From Mycolicibacterium sp. YH-1 (GTDB taxonomy: Bacteria; Actinomycetota; Actinomycetes; Mycobacteriales; Mycobacteriaceae), in the NCBI RefSeq assembly GCF_022557175.1, contig NZ_CP092915.1, positions 3,162,001-3,226,000 on the forward strand: a stretch of DNA of 64,000 nt, written 5' to 3'. Positions within the stretch are counted from its first letter, which is position 1. Every line of letters begins with the position of its first letter. The translations under genes and the position numbers were made by a program. This document shows positions 26,519-36,040 of this stretch, piece after piece. The notes beneath the pieces were generated by a model that had not been told where the DNA came from, made no database searches, and saw nothing but the letters and a program-made list of their open reading frames with translations.

Positions 26519-27382
26519 ATGACCGACGATGGTGGCACCGCCGACGGCATGAACCTGACCGGACGGCCGCCGCGGGTAATCCCCGAGCCCAAGCCCCGGA
26601 GCACGCACGGACCGGCCCAGGTCATCGCCATGTGCAACCAGAAGGGCGGCGTCGGCAAGACCACGTCGACGATCAACCTCGGCGCCAGCCTGGCCGAATA
26701 CGGCCGCCGGGTGCTGTTGGTCGACCTCGACCCGCAGGGCGCCCTGTCCGCGGGTCTGGGCGTACCGCACTACGAGCTCGCGCACACCGTGCACAACCTG
26801 CTGGTCGAGCCCCGGGTGTCGATCGACGACGTGCTGATCAGCACGCGGGTCAAGGGCCTCGACCTGGTGCCCAGCAATATCGACCTGTCCGCCGCCGAGA
26901 TCCAGCTGGTCAACGAGGTGGGCCGGGAGCAGTCACTGCACCGCGCGCTGTATCCGGTGCTGGACCGCTATGACTACGTTCTGATCGACTGCCAGCCCTC
27001 GCTCGGACTGCTCACGGTCAACGGATTGACGTGCGCGGACGGTGTGATCATCCCCACCGAGTGCGAGTACTTCTCGCTGCGCGGGCTGGCGCTGCTGACC
27101 GACACCGTGGCCAAGGTGCGTGACCGGCTCAACCCCAAGCTCGACATCAGCGGCATCCTGGTCACCCGCTACGACCCGCGCACCGTCAACGCGCGTGAGG
27201 TGATGGCGCGCGTGGTGCAGCAGTTCGGCGATCTGGTCTTCGACACCGTGATCACCAGGACGGTCCGTTTTCCCGAGACCAGCGTCGCCGGTGAGCCGAT
27301 CACGACGTGGGCGCCGAAATCAGGTGGCGCCCAAGCGTATCGGGCACTGGCACGTGAGGTCATCGACCGGTTCGGCGCGTGA
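26519..27382 (+). CDS. ParA-family chromosome-partition ATPase (Rv1708-like)
   Basis: 287 residues from ATG 26519. The deviant Walker A KGGVGKTTSTINL, switch LLVDLDPQGALSAGLG and YVLIDCQPSLGLLTVNG are those of ParA/MinD ATPases. This copy is not the oriC-linked ParA. Its gene overlaps scpA by 4 nt, so it probably acts with the ScpAB-SMC condensin in chromosome organisation. A TTG at 26495 is an alternative start but its GGAGGG lies too close. Confidence 0.9.
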   Translation: MTDDGGTADGMNLTGRPPRVIPEPKPRSTHGPAQVIAMCNQKGGVGKTTSTINLGASLAEYGRRVLLVDLDPQGALSAGLGVPHYELAHTVHNLLVEPRVSIDDVLISTRVKGLDLVPSNIDLSAAEIQLVNEVGREQSLHRALYPVLDRYDYVLIDCQPSLGLLTVNGLTCADGVIIPTECEYFSLRGLALLTDTVAKVRDRLNPKLDISGILVTRYDPRTVNAREVMARVVQQFGDLVFDTVITRTVRFPETSVAGEPITTWAPKSGGAQAYRALAREVIDRFGA

Positions 27383-28209
27383 CCACCGACACCACAGCCG
27401 CGAGTTCGGAAGAAGCACCGCAGGCAGGGTTCCAGGTTCACCTGAGCAACTTCGACGGACCGTTCGACCTTCTGCTGCAGCTGATCTTCGCGCACCGCCT
27501 CGACGTGACCGAGGTCGCCCTGCATCAGGTCACCGATGACTTCATCTCCTACACCAAGGAGATCGGGCGCCTGCTCGAACTCGACGAGACCACCGCGTTC
27601 CTCGTCGTCGCGGCCACTCTGCTCGACCTCAAGGCCGCCCGGTTGCTGCCCGCCGGTGACGTGCACGACGAGGAGGACCTGGCCCTGCTCGAGGTGCGTG
27701 ACCTGCTGTTCGCCCGGCTGCTGCAGTACCGGGCGTTCAAGCATGTCGCGGTGATGTTCGCCGAACTCGAGGCGGCCGCGCTGCGCAGCTACCCGCGTGC
27801 GGTCTCGCTGGAGGACCGGTACTCCGATCTGCTGCCCGAGGTGATGCTGGGTGTGGACGCCGAGAGCTTCGCGCACATCGCGGCCACCGCCTTCTCGCCG
27901 CGCCCGGTTCCGACGGTCGGCACCGACCACCTGCACATTCAGGCGGTGTCGGTACCGGAGCAGGCCCGGCACATCCTGAGCCTGCTGGAACAGCGCGGTA
28001 TCGGCCAGTGGGCGTCGTTCACCGACCTGGTGGCCGACTGCACCGGCGGAATCGAGATCGTCGGGCGCTTCCTGGCGCTGCTCGAATTGTTCCGTGCCCG
28101 GGCGGTAGCATTCGACCAGGCAGAACCGCTTGGAGTGCTACAGGTTTCGTGGACCGGCGACCGGCCGACCAACGAACACCTGGCCGCCGCGGTGGAAGAA
28201 GACTCATGA
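27379..28209 (+). CDS. scpA: Segregation and condensation protein A
   Basis: 276 residues. The kleisin pattern is clear: FQVHLSNFDGPFDLLLQLI at the N-terminus, DFISYTKEIGRLLELDETTAFLVVAATLLDLKAARLLP, and a C-terminal winged-helix-like end (LLELFRARAVAFDQ). ScpA bridges the SMC heads with ScpB in the condensin complex. It overlaps parA and scpB by 4 nt each, giving a coupled parA-scpA-scpB unit. Confidence 0.94.
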   Translation: MTTDTTAASSEEAPQAGFQVHLSNFDGPFDLLLQLIFAHRLDVTEVALHQVTDDFISYTKEIGRLLELDETTAFLVVAATLLDLKAARLLPAGDVHDEEDLALLEVRDLLFARLLQYRAFKHVAVMFAELEAAALRSYPRAVSLEDRYSDLLPEVMLGVDAESFAHIAATAFSPRPVPTVGTDHLHIQAVSVPEQARHILSLLEQRGIGQWASFTDLVADCTGGIEIVGRFLALLELFRARAVAFDQAEPLGVLQVSWTGDRPTNEHLAAAVEEDS

Positions 28210-29012
28210 CAGACGATATCGACCGGCTCAATGGGGCCCTGAACACCGCTGAAGACGAACCCGGTGACGCAGTTGAAGGGGCGGCTGAAGACGCCGCTGA
28301 GGACGCCACGACCGAGCTGGGCGACGACGACGTAGATGTCATCGGCGACGTCGCGGAGACCCCGGAACTCGAGGACGTCGAACTCGATGACGACGAGCTC
28401 GGTGCTGTGCTGGAGGCGCTGCTGCTGGTGGTGGACACCCCGGTGCCCGCCGACGCGTTGGCCACGGCGATCGATCAGCCGGCCTATCGGGTGGCGGCCA
28501 AGCTGACGGTGATGGCCGCCGAGCTCGCCGCCCGCGACAGCGGGATCGACCTGCGCGAGGCCGGGGGAGGGTGGCGCATGTACACCCGGTCCCGATACGC
28601 GCCGTATGTCGAACGGCTACTGCTCGACGGCACGCGGTCGAAGCTGACCCGCGCGGCACTCGAGACACTGGCGGTGGTGGCCTATCGCCAGCCCGTCACC
28701 CGGGCGCGCGTGAGTGCGGTGCGTGGCGTCAACGTCGACGCGGTGATGCGCACGCTGCTGGCCCGCGGGTTGATCACCGAGGCAGGCACGGACCCCGACT
28801 CGGGAGCCGCCGCGTTCGCGACCACAGAGTTGTTCCTGGAGCGGCTCGGGCTGTCGTCACTGACCGACCTGCCCGATATCGCGCCTCTGCTACCGGACGT
28901 CGACGTCATCGACGACATCACCGAAACCCTCGGTGACGAACCCAGATTCGTCAAGCTCGGCGGTGCTGCAGTGAGCGAGCAGCCGTTGTCCTTCGACGTG
29001 GACAAGGACTGA
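28206..29012 (+). CDS. scpB: Segregation and condensation protein B
   Basis: 268 residues from ATG 28206. The first 60 or so residues are very acidic (many Asp, Glu and Ala), longer than in M. tuberculosis ScpB (231 residues). Two winged-helix domains follow: LGAVLEALLLVVDTPVPADALA and RAALETLAVVAYRQPVTRARVSAVRGVN. ScpB works with ScpA and SMC. The acidic tail may be a DNA-mimic or interaction segment, which is a guess. Confidence 0.93.
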   Translation: MTDDIDRLNGALNTAEDEPGDAVEGAAEDAAEDATTELGDDDVDVIGDVAETPELEDVELDDDELGAVLEALLLVVDTPVPADALATAIDQPAYRVAAKLTVMAAELAARDSGIDLREAGGGWRMYTRSRYAPYVERLLLDGTRSKLTRAALETLAVVAYRQPVTRARVSAVRGVNVDAVMRTLLARGLITEAGTDPDSGAAAFATTELFLERLGLSSLTDLPDIAPLLPDVDVIDDITETLGDEPRFVKLGGAAVSEQPLSFDVDKD

Positions 29013-29013
29013 A

Positions 29014-29760
29014 ATGAACGAGGAAACAGAGGGCGTCCGCCTTCAGAAGGTGCTGTCGCAGGCCGGCGTTGCGTCGCGACGAGTGGCCGAACGGATGATC
29101 ATGGACGGCCGCGTCTCGGTCGACGATCGGATCGTGACCGAGATGGGTACACGTGTCGACCCTGACAACTCGGTGATCCGTGTGGACGGCGCGCGCATCA
29201 AGATCGACGACACGATGGTGTACCTGGCGATCAACAAAGAGCGCGGCATGCACTCGACGATGTCGGACGATCAGGGGCGGGCGTGTGTCGGCGACCTCAT
29301 CGAGCACCGAATTCGCGGCAACAAGAAGCTCTTTCACGTGGGACGCCTCGACGCCGACACCGCGGGACTGCTGATCCTGACCAATGACGGCGAGCTGGCC
29401 CACCGCCTCATGCACCCGTCCTACGAGGTGCCCAAGACCTACCTGGCGACGCTCAACGGCACCGTGCCGCGCGGCATTGGCAAGAGGCTCAAGGACGGAA
29501 TCGAGTTGGACGACGGCCCCATCAAGGTCGACGACTTCGCGATGGTGGACACCGTGCCAGGGAAGTCGCTGGTGAAGGTGACTCTGCACGAGGGTCGCAA
29601 GCGCCTCGTCCGGCGGATGTTCGCCGCCGTCGGGTTCCCGGTGTACGAGTTGGTCCGCACCGACATCGGCTCGGTCGCGCTCGGCGAGCAGCGGCCGGGC
29701 AGTATCCGGGTGCTGACCAGCAAGGAAGTCGGCGAACTGTACAAGGCGGTAGGAATGTGA
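29014..29760 (+). CDS. rluB: rRNA pseudouridine synthase, RsuA/RluB type (Rv1711)
   Basis: 248 residues. An N-terminal S4 domain ([20 protein letters not shown]) precedes a pseudouridine synthase domain with the catalytic-aspartate motif [17 protein letters not shown] and the [15 protein letters not shown] signature. The family modifies 23S U2605 (RluB) or 16S U516 (RsuA). The exact target here cannot be told from sequence alone. It starts 2 nt after scpB and overlaps cmk by 4 nt. Confidence 0.9.
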   Translation: MNEETEGVRLQKVLSQAGVASRRVAERMIMDGRVSVDDRIVTEMGTRVDPDNSVIRVDGARIKIDDTMVYLAINKERGMHSTMSDDQGRACVGDLIEHRIRGNKKLFHVGRLDADTAGLLILTNDGELAHRLMHPSYEVPKTYLATLNGTVPRGIGKRLKDGIELDDGPIKVDDFAMVDTVPGKSLVKVTLHEGRKRLVRRMFAAVGFPVYELVRTDIGSVALGEQRPGSIRVLTSKEVGELYKAVGM

Positions 29761-30443
29761 GTGGCTCTGTGACGATCGCCGTCGACGGGCCGGCTGGTAC
29801 CGGAAAGTCCTCGGTGTCAAGAGGTTTGGCGCGTGCGCTGCAGGCGCGTTACCTCGACACGGGTTCGATGTACCGGATCGTGACGCTGGCGGTGCTGCGC
29901 AAGGGGATCGACCTGGCCGACGCCAACGCGATCGGGGCGCTGGCCGCCGAGGCTGATCTGGCGGTCGGCTTCGATCCCGACGAGGACCGCTCCTACCTTG
30001 CCGGTGAGGACGTCTCGATGGAGATCCGCGGCGACGCGGTGACCAAGGCGGTGTCGGCGGTCTCCGCGGTGCCCGCCGTGCGCACGCGGCTCGTGCAGCG
30101 TCAACGCGAGCTTGCCGACGGCCCGGGCAGCGTCGTGGTCGAGGGCCGCGACATCGGCACGGTGGTCCTGCCGGATGCCGACGTGAAGATCTTCCTGACC
30201 GCGTCGGCGGAGGAGCGTGCACGCCGGCGCAACGATCAGAACGTCGCCGCGGGTCTGCCCGGCGACTACGACGCCGTGCTCGCCGACGTGCAGCGCCGCG
30301 ATCACCTGGACTCCACCCGCGCGGTCTCCCCGCTGCGGGCTGCCGACGACGCGATCGTCGTCGATTCCAGCGATATGACCCAACACGAGGTGGTCGCACA
30401 TCTGCTCGACCTCGTTGAACAACGCGCAGGGGTTCGTCCGTGA
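29757..30443 (+). CDS. cmk: Cytidylate kinase
   Basis: 228 residues with the P-loop [16 protein letters not shown], the CMP-binding segment [14 protein letters not shown] and the [21 protein letters not shown] stretch typical of bacterial CMP kinases. It phosphorylates CMP and dCMP. Translationally coupled to the pseudouridine synthase gene and followed by der, the same order as Rv1711-Rv1713. Confidence 0.94.
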   Translation: MSGSVTIAVDGPAGTGKSSVSRGLARALQARYLDTGSMYRIVTLAVLRKGIDLADANAIGALAAEADLAVGFDPDEDRSYLAGEDVSMEIRGDAVTKAVSAVSAVPAVRTRLVQRQRELADGPGSVVVEGRDIGTVVLPDADVKIFLTASAEERARRRNDQNVAAGLPGDYDAVLADVQRRDHLDSTRAVSPLRAADDAIVVDSSDMTQHEVVAHLLDLVEQRAGVRP

Positions 30444-30468
30444 CCGCTTGCGCGAAGAGAAGGCACAA

Positions 30469-31884
30469 ATGAGTGACGACATCGACGGCACCTGGTCCGA
30501 CGAGACCGACTGGGAGGTCGGCACCGAGGACCTCGTAGCCGATCTCGACGAGGACCTGGCCCCGCCACCGGTGGTGGCGGTGGTCGGCCGCCCGAACGTG
30601 GGCAAGTCCACCCTGGTGAACCGCATCCTCGGCCGCCGCGAGGCGGTGGTCCAGGACATCCCGGGCGTCACCCGCGACCGCGTGTCCTACGACGCGAACT
30701 GGCTCGGTCGCCGGTTCGTCGTGCAGGACACCGGCGGCTGGGAGCCCGACGCGAAGGGTCTGCAGCAGCTGGTGGCCGAGCAGGCCACCGTCGCGATGCG
30801 GACCGCCGACGCCATCATCCTGGTGGTCGACGCGGTGGTGGGTGCGACGGCAGCCGACGAGGCCGCGGCCAAACGGCTGCAGCGCTCCGGCAAGCCGGTG
30901 TTCCTGGCGGCCAACAAGGTCGACAGCGAGCGCGTCGAGTCCGAGGCGGCGGCACTGTGGTCGCTCGGGCTGGGCCAGCCGTACTCCGTCAGCGCGGTGC
31001 ACGGCCGGGGCGTCGCCGATCTGCTCGACGTCGTGCTCGAGGCGCTGCCGCAGACCTCCGAGCTGCCCGCGGGCGGTGTGGGACCGCGCCGCGTCGCCCT
31101 GGTCGGCAAGCCGAACGTCGGCAAGAGCTCGCTGCTGAATCGGCTCGCCGGTGACGACCGCTCCGTGGTGCACGATGTCGCGGGCACGACGGTCGACCCG
31201 GTGGACTCGCTGATCGAACTCGACGGCAAGATGTGGCGGTTCATCGATACGGCGGGTCTGCGACGCAAGGTCGGGCAGGCCAGCGGGCACGAGTTCTACG
31301 CCTCCGTGCGGACCCGCGGCGCGATTGACGCCGCCGAGGTCGTCGTCGTGCTGATCGACTCGTCGCTGCCGCTGACCGAGCAGGATCAGCGCATCCTGTC
31401 CATGGTCATCGAGGCGGGGCGGGCGTTGGTGCTGGCGTTCAATAAGGCCGACCTCGTCGACGAGGAGCGCCGATACGAGGTGGACAAGGAGATCGAGCGC
31501 GAGCTCGGTCAGGTGCAGTGGGCGCAGCGGGTGAACATCTCGGCCAAGACCGCCCGCGGTGTGCACCGGTTGGTGCCGGCCATCGAGAGCGCGCTCGAGT
31601 CGTGGGACAAGCGCATCTCCACGGGCCGCTTGAACACTCTGATCAAAGAGATCGTGGCGGCGACGCCGCCGCCGGTGCGCGGTGGCAAGCAGCCCAAGAT
31701 CCTGTTCGCCACCCAGGCGACGTCGCGCCCGCCGACATTCGTGCTGTTCACGTCGGGCTTCCTCGAGGCCGGTTACCGCCGGTTCCTGGAGCGTCGACTG
31801 CGCGAGACGTTCGGGTTCGACGGCAGCCCGGTCCGGATCAACGTCCGGGTCCGCGAGAAGCGTGGCGCGCCGAAGCGGAAGTAG
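30469..31884 (+). CDS. der: Ribosome-assembly GTPase Der (EngA)
   Basis: 471 residues with two GTPase domains in tandem: first [14 protein letters not shown], switch DTGGW and NKVD; second [19 protein letters not shown] and NKAD. A KH-like C-terminal domain ends in [11 protein letters not shown]. Der binds the 50S subunit and is needed for its assembly. The ATG at 30469 is chosen because it follows the cmk stop; an in-frame TTG at 30415 would overlap cmk. Confidence 0.94.
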   Translation: MSDDIDGTWSDETDWEVGTEDLVADLDEDLAPPPVVAVVGRPNVGKSTLVNRILGRREAVVQDIPGVTRDRVSYDANWLGRRFVVQDTGGWEPDAKGLQQLVAEQATVAMRTADAIILVVDAVVGATAADEAAAKRLQRSGKPVFLAANKVDSERVESEAAALWSLGLGQPYSVSAVHGRGVADLLDVVLEALPQTSELPAGGVGPRRVALVGKPNVGKSSLLNRLAGDDRSVVHDVAGTTVDPVDSLIELDGKMWRFIDTAGLRRKVGQASGHEFYASVRTRGAIDAAEVVVVLIDSSLPLTEQDQRILSMVIEAGRALVLAFNKADLVDEERRYEVDKEIERELGQVQWAQRVNISAKTARGVHRLVPAIESALESWDKRISTGRLNTLIKEIVAATPPPVRGGKQPKILFATQATSRPPTFVLFTSGFLEAGYRRFLERRLRETFGFDGSPVRINVRVREKRGAPKRK

Positions 31885-31963
31885 CGGTTGGGGCATGGGA
31901 ATGTGCAGGTCGCGCTGGCGTTGAGTATGGTTAGCCGACCGCATAGACGAGGCAGGAGTGGTG

Positions 31964-32074
31964 ATGGCTGAACGGGCCTTCCGTACCGCCCCGTCTTCGG
32001 CGTACGCGTTGGAGCCGTTCTGGCCTTCGCGTCGGTTCATCGCTTTCGACGAATGGTGTTGTGCGCGCAGCTGA
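31964..32074 (+). CDS. Short leader peptide with Cys-Cys near its end (candidate cysteine attenuator)
   Basis: A 36-codon ORF starts at ATG 31964, with AGGAG at 31954-31958 and an alternative GTG one codon upstream. It ends EWCCARS just before TGA, with SRRFI about ten residues earlier. This layout (SRR followed by Cys residues near the stop) resembles the actinobacterial leader peptides found upstream of sulfur-metabolism genes, where cysteine codons sense cysteine-tRNA supply. It lies 64 bp before a TauE/SafE exporter gene. The peptide has no recognisable domain. A possible -10 box TATGGT is at 31926-31931. Confidence 0.6.
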   Translation: MAERAFRTAPSSAYALEPFWPSRRFIAFDEWCCARS

Positions 32075-32094
32075 TTCGCGCCCATGACCACCAT

Positions 32095-32115
32095 GGCCGC
32101 CGCTTGACTGCGGCC
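32095..32115 (+). promoter_or_regulatory. Small hairpin between the leader peptide and the TauE gene
   Basis: GGCCGC (32095-32100) can pair with GCGGCC (32110-32115) around a 9-nt loop, 23 bases before the TauE start. It could be part of an attenuation switch linked to translation of the leader peptide. No clear Shine-Dalgarno sequence precedes the TauE gene, so initiation may depend on this structure. This is inferred. Confidence 0.35.
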
Positions 32116-32138
32116 ACCTGTCGAAAGCAGCCGAACCC

Positions 32139-33083
32139 ATGCGTTCGCTCATAATCTTCACCTTCGTCGGCATCGGGGCCCAGCTCGTCGATGGTGCGCT
32201 CGGCATGGCGTTCGGCGTCACCGCCTCGACGCTGCTGGTGCTCAGTGGTGTCGCGTCAGCGCAGGCCAGCGCCGCGGTTCACCTCGCCGAGGTGGGCACC
32301 ACCTTCGCCTCCGGTCTGTCGCACTGGAAGTTCAAGAACATCGACTGGACCATCGTGCTCAAGCTCGGTGTGCCCGGAGCCGTCGGCGCGTTCGTCGGCG
32401 CCACGGTGCTGTCGTCGCTGTCCACCGAGGACGCCGCCCCGCTCATGGCCGCGATCCTGCTGGGCATCGGCGTCTACGTGCTGCTGCGGTTCTCGCTGCG
32501 CACAGCGCCGGTCGTCAAGGTCGGAGCGACCAAGCACGGGGCGAAGTTCCTGGCCCCGCTGGGCCTGTTCGGCGGTTTCATTGACGCCTCCGGTGGCGGT
32601 GGTTGGGGACCGGTCACCACCAGCACCCTGCTGTCGAGCGGCAAGACCGCGCCGCGGACCGTCATCGGCTCGGTGAGCGCGTCGGAGTTCCTGGTCGCGC
32701 TGTCGGCGTCGCTGGGCTTCTTGGTCGGGTTGCGTGAGGAGTTCTTCGACAACCTGCTCGTGGTGCTGGGGCTGGCACTCGGTGGCGTCATCGCGGCGCC
32801 GTTCGCGGCGTGGTTGGTCAGCCGCGTCAGCCCGGCGCTGCTCGGCACCGCGGTGGGCGGCGTCATCGTGCTGACCAACTCGCAGAAGCTGATCAAGTAC
32901 TTCGGGATCCACTCACCGGTGTCGACGCTGATCTACGCGACGATCGTCGTCGCGTGGGCGTCGCTGTTGTACGTGGCGTGGAAGGTCTCGAAGGCACCCG
33001 AGTTCGTGCCCGAGGAGCTTGAGGTCGCAGTCGAGGCCGATGAGGTAGCACAGCCGACCGAGGCGGCGGACGACGCTCGCTGA
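32139..33083 (+). CDS. TauE/SafE family sulfite/organosulfur exporter
   Basis: 314 residues with about eight hydrophobic segments, each half starting with the family's Gly-rich motif: GIGAQLVDGALGMAFGVTAS near residue 10 and GLFGGFIDASGGGGWGPVTT near residue 145. The C-terminus is a charged cytoplasmic tail (EVAVEADEVAQP). TauE/SafE proteins export sulfite, sulfoacetate or related sulfur compounds. A cysteine-ending leader peptide just upstream supports a sulfur link. It is followed 34 bp later by a second, distant member of the same family. Confidence 0.88.
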   Translation: MRSLIIFTFVGIGAQLVDGALGMAFGVTASTLLVLSGVASAQASAAVHLAEVGTTFASGLSHWKFKNIDWTIVLKLGVPGAVGAFVGATVLSSLSTEDAAPLMAAILLGIGVYVLLRFSLRTAPVVKVGATKHGAKFLAPLGLFGGFIDASGGGGWGPVTTSTLLSSGKTAPRTVIGSVSASEFLVALSASLGFLVGLREEFFDNLLVVLGLALGGVIAAPFAAWLVSRVSPALLGTAVGGVIVLTNSQKLIKYFGIHSPVSTLIYATIVVAWASLLYVAWKVSKAPEFVPEELEVAVEADEVAQPTEAADDAR

Positions 33084-33117
33084 CGGCGGCCGCGGGAGCA
33101 CCCACTAACGTACGGGC

Positions 33118-33900
33118 GTGCCTGTCGTCGACATGATCCTGATCGCCCTCGCGGGGGTCGGGGCCGGAGCCATCAACGCATTGGTCGGATCGGGAACGCT
33201 GATCACCTTTCCCACGCTGGTTACACTGGGCTATCCGCCGGTGACCGCGACGATGTCGAATGCGGTCGGGCTGGTCGCGGGCGGCGTCTCCGGCACCTGG
33301 GGTTATCGCCGCGAGCTGCGAGGCCAGTGGGACCGGCTGCGTTGGCAGATCCCGGCCTCGCTGATCGGCGCGGGATTCGGTGCGTGGCTGCTGCTGCACC
33401 TACCCGAGCGGGTGTTCGTCGCCGTGGTGCCCGTGCTGCTCATCGGTGCGCTGGCGCTGGTGATCCTGGGCCCGCGAATCCAGGCATGGGCACGGCAGCG
33501 AGCCGAGGACGCCGGACGGTCGGTCGATCACGTGTCGACCGGGCGGATGGTCGCGCTGGTGGCCGGGACGCTGGCGGTCGGGGTCTACGGCGGGTACTTC
33601 ACCGCGGCGCAGGGCATTCTGCTGATCGGGGTCATGGGCGCGCTGCTGCCCGAGGACATGCAGCGGATGAACGCGGCGAAGAACCTGCTGTCGCTGCTCG
33701 TCAACATCGTCGCGGCCGTGGCCTACACACTGGTGGCCTTCGACCGGATCAGTTGGGCCGCTGCGGGACTGATCGCCGTGGGGTCGCTCATCGGTGGGTT
33801 CCTCGGCGCGCACTACGGGCGACGGCTGTCGCCGAACGTGCTGCGCGCGGTGATCGTCGTCGTCGGATTGATCGGGCTAGTCCGCCTGCTGATGGTGTAG
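33118..33900 (+). CDS. TauE/SafE family transporter (second, distant paralogue)
   Basis: 260 residues from GTG 33118. Family features are GAGAINALVGSGTLITFPTL at the start and VGVYGGYFTAAQGILLIGV in the second half, with about eight membrane segments. The sequence differs strongly from the first TauE-like protein, so this is not a recent duplication. Both genes probably form one unit and may handle related anions. The substrate is unknown. Confidence 0.87.
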   Translation: MPVVDMILIALAGVGAGAINALVGSGTLITFPTLVTLGYPPVTATMSNAVGLVAGGVSGTWGYRRELRGQWDRLRWQIPASLIGAGFGAWLLLHLPERVFVAVVPVLLIGALALVILGPRIQAWARQRAEDAGRSVDHVSTGRMVALVAGTLAVGVYGGYFTAAQGILLIGVMGALLPEDMQRMNAAKNLLSLLVNIVAAVAYTLVAFDRISWAAAGLIAVGSLIGGFLGAHYGRRLSPNVLRAVIVVVGLIGLVRLLMV

Positions 33901-34019
33901 CCGAGGGGGTAGCACCGCCTACCACACCGGTCACACGGCGCGACGCCCGAGGCGGTTGGGATTGTGGGGCATGGCTGCGGTAACATTTCGCCTTGCTGCC
34001 GGCGATCCCGGCAGCGCCG

Positions 34020-34094
<75 letters not shown>

Positions 34095-34102
34095 GCGGAA
34101 AC

Positions 34103-34137
34103 AAAGGCCAGGACCGGCGTAAGCCGGCCTGGCCTTT
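34103..34137 (+). terminator. tRNA-Pro terminator
   Basis: AAAGGCCAGG-A-CCGGC pairs with GCCGG-CCTGGCCTTT around a GTAA loop (34119-34122), followed by a short T-rich end. It starts 10 bases after the tRNA. Confidence 0.75.
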
Positions 34138-34204
34138 GTGCTGCGGCGGGCGGCAAGGATGCCGGGAGCCGCAGCGTCCGGCGCGTCAGCGGCGGTCGCG
34201 CCGG

Positions 34205-34290
34205 CGGTTCCTGTCAGCCCGACAGAGAGTTAGCAGTTCAACGGCGGTTTCGGAGAAATCCGGGGCCGCCGTTCTTGCGTTTCGGACCCC
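34205..34290 (+). repeat. Imperfect repeat with a second att-like core, left copy
   Basis: Begins around TTCCTGTCAGCCCGAC (34208-34223), which copies the last 15 bases of the att repeat, and continues with AGCAG and GGCGGTTTCGGAGA. A diverged copy lies at 41889-41975, just outside the right att repeat. It suggests an older insertion at the same tRNA. No gene is seen between 34138 and 34420. Confidence 0.6.
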
Positions 34291-34420
34291 GCGTGCGCCA
34301 ACCCGTACGCCAACCAGAAGCCGTACGACAACACCCACCCCTGTAAACGAGGGCACGACCGCGCCCCAGAAGAAGCGAGGGGTGAAATCCACTCCTCACT
34401 AAGTTGCAAGGGCGACACCC

Positions 34421-34579
34421 ATGGCTACAAGCTGGCGCTACATCGGCCAAGGTCTGGTTCGGGTTCGGGTTCGGATCGACGACGGCGACGAGTTCACCGT
34501 CCACCACAGTCAGTGGAACGATCCGGAGTCCCGCCGCATCATTCTGGATACCGAGCGCGACAACCGCCGCGACGAATAG
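34421..34579 (+). CDS. Very small hypothetical protein (52 residues)
   Basis: ATG 34421 opens a 52-codon frame rich in charged residues (VRVRVRIDDGDEF, then DTERDNRRDE at the end). It lies between the tRNA and the integrase remnant, where excisionase-type genes are often found, but no helix-turn-helix is obvious. No good ribosome-binding site is seen. It may be a chance ORF. Confidence 0.3.
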   Translation: MATSWRYIGQGLVRVRVRIDDGDEFTVHHSQWNDPESRRIILDTERDNRRDE

Positions 34580-34588
34580 CGGCCGCTA

Positions 34589-35305
34589 CTACAACCCGAG
34601 GCGACCCGCCAGGCCGTCAACTGCGGCCCTGGCGGTGTCGTCGCTCGTGTGCCCGTACACGTCGCCGGTGATCGCGATCGACGAGTGCCCGAGCAGATCG
34701 GCGACGGCCTTGATGTGCACGCCTGCCTCAAGCCAGTCCACCGCCGCAGAGTGACGCAGCGTGTGCACGCCGACACCCGCAACGCCCGCCACCTTCGCAG
34801 CAACCTCAATCACGCGGAGCAGATTGCGAGGGTCAACGGGACCGCCGAACTCGGTGGTGAACACCAGACCCCGAGTCGGTCCATTGATTCCCGGCGCGCA
34901 GCCGCTCGGCCTTCTGCTCGGTCCGGTGCTTGCGCAACATCGCCACGACGGCAGGCGGTATCGGCACCGCGCGCCGAGAGCGCGCCGTCTTCGGCTCTGT
35001 GATCGTCAGCGCATGGTTCACCCGAGCGATCGTCGCCGCGACCTTCAACGTCTTGGCGTCGAGGTCAACTCGATCCCATCGCAGCGCCAACGCTTCGCCC
35101 TTACGCAGCCCGCTCGACGCAATCAACACCAGGGCCGGGTGATAACGGGACGCCTGCGCGGCGGTGAGGACCGCAGCGACAGCGTCAGCGTCCAGGTGCC
35201 TGGCCTCGGTGCGTTCGACCCCTGGACGCTTTCACCAGCGCGGCGGGATTGCGTGCCAGCAGCCCGTCACGCACCGCGCCGTCGAGCCCGGCGCGCAACT
35301 GCCAC
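34589..35305 (-). pseudogene. Tyrosine integrase, frameshifted and N-terminally truncated
   Basis: Three consecutive pieces in different frames rebuild a phage-type integrase. The first, from about 35305, reads LRAGLDGAVRDGLLARNPAALV (end of the core-binding domain). After a frameshift near 35215-35222 comes VERTEARHLDADAV then SSGLRKGEALALRWD with the first catalytic Arg. After a second frameshift near 34866-34880 comes LVFTTEFGGPVDP, HTLRHSAA (HxxR), LLGHSS and the Tyr in GDVYGH. The N-terminal arm-binding domain is missing. The gene ends close to the left att repeat, as expected for the element's own integrase. Confidence 0.9.
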
Positions 35306-35427
35306 ACCGGGTTTGGGGGTGGGGGTGCCACTCCAACCTTGATCGACCGGCCCCCCAATGGGCATAGCGTCACGGATTTTGCGCATCGCATCGTGAAAAC
35401 CCACACCGGAAGGAGGCTCAGACTCCC

Positions 35428-35760
35428 ATGGCATCCCGAATCTCTGCCGGTAAGCGCCTTGTCCGCACGTTGAATAAGTCGCTGCGCGACGGCACCGAAT
35501 GGACCGAAACCGAGCTCTTAACGCTGGATCTGATCGAGGCGGCCGCCGATCGGATGGCGGTGCTCAAGGCTCTGTTTGTGGCTGAGGTCTCGAAGCCGAC
35601 GCGGTCGACGAGACGGATCACGGAGGTGTCGGCGGAGATCCGGCAGACCGAGGCGAGCATTCAGAAGTGGATCGCGGTGCTTGACCCGTACATGCAGAAG
35701 CAGCCGAGGTCTCGTCAGCATCAGCAGGCCGCGTGGTCGCGGTGGCATGGCGCGTCTTAA
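35428..35760 (+). CDS. Small phage-like hypothetical protein
   Basis: 110 residues from ATG 35428, preceded by GGAAGGAGG at 35408-35416. It is mostly helical: ELLTLDLIEAAADRMAVLK in the middle and VSAEIRQTEASIQKWIAVLD later, with basic ends. The style resembles small proteins encoded just before terminase genes in actinobacterial prophages, but no terminase follows here. It overlaps the next gene by 14 nt. Function unknown. Confidence 0.6.
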   Translation: MASRISAGKRLVRTLNKSLRDGTEWTETELLTLDLIEAAADRMAVLKALFVAEVSKPTRSTRRITEVSAEIRQTEASIQKWIAVLDPYMQKQPRSRQHQQAAWSRWHGAS

Positions 35761-36007
35761 GTCCCGCGCTGTAGAGGCGGGTTTACGAGAGTTCCTGCTT
35801 GAGAAGGCGATTGCCTTTCGGGAGTTGTGTGGGCAGACACCGGAGATGTACGCCGAGCTGTTAACACCGGTCGATGCGCTTATCGGTGATGAGCCGTACC
35901 GGCTGTATCGGTGGGAGCTGCCCGACGATCATCCCGAGCGTGCTGCTGACGGCCCGAATGATGGTTTGGTGCTCACCGCCGACGACAAGCTGAGGCCCGG
36001 CGAATGA
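35747..36007 (+). CDS. Small phage-like hypothetical protein
   Basis: 86 residues from ATG 35747, overlapping the previous ORF by 14 nt. It has a helical N-terminal part (EAGLREFLLEKAIAFRELCG) and an acidic C-terminal part (ELPDDHPERAADGPNDG). No motif is recognised. The pair at 35428-36007 is probably a leftover of phage or mobile-element genes. It ends 33 bp before the stop of the convergent HEPN gene. Confidence 0.55.
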   Translation: MARLKSRAVEAGLREFLLEKAIAFRELCGQTPEMYAELLTPVDALIGDEPYRLYRWELPDDHPERAADGPNDGLVLTADDKLRPGE

Positions 36008-36040
36008 AGCCCTGCCGCGCGCACCAGCGTGTAGGCACGG

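Noticed and set aside
28951..32094. A 1047-residue open frame on the minus strand
   Set aside because: It runs antisense to rluB, cmk and der, which have full family motifs; the long frame results from high GC content.
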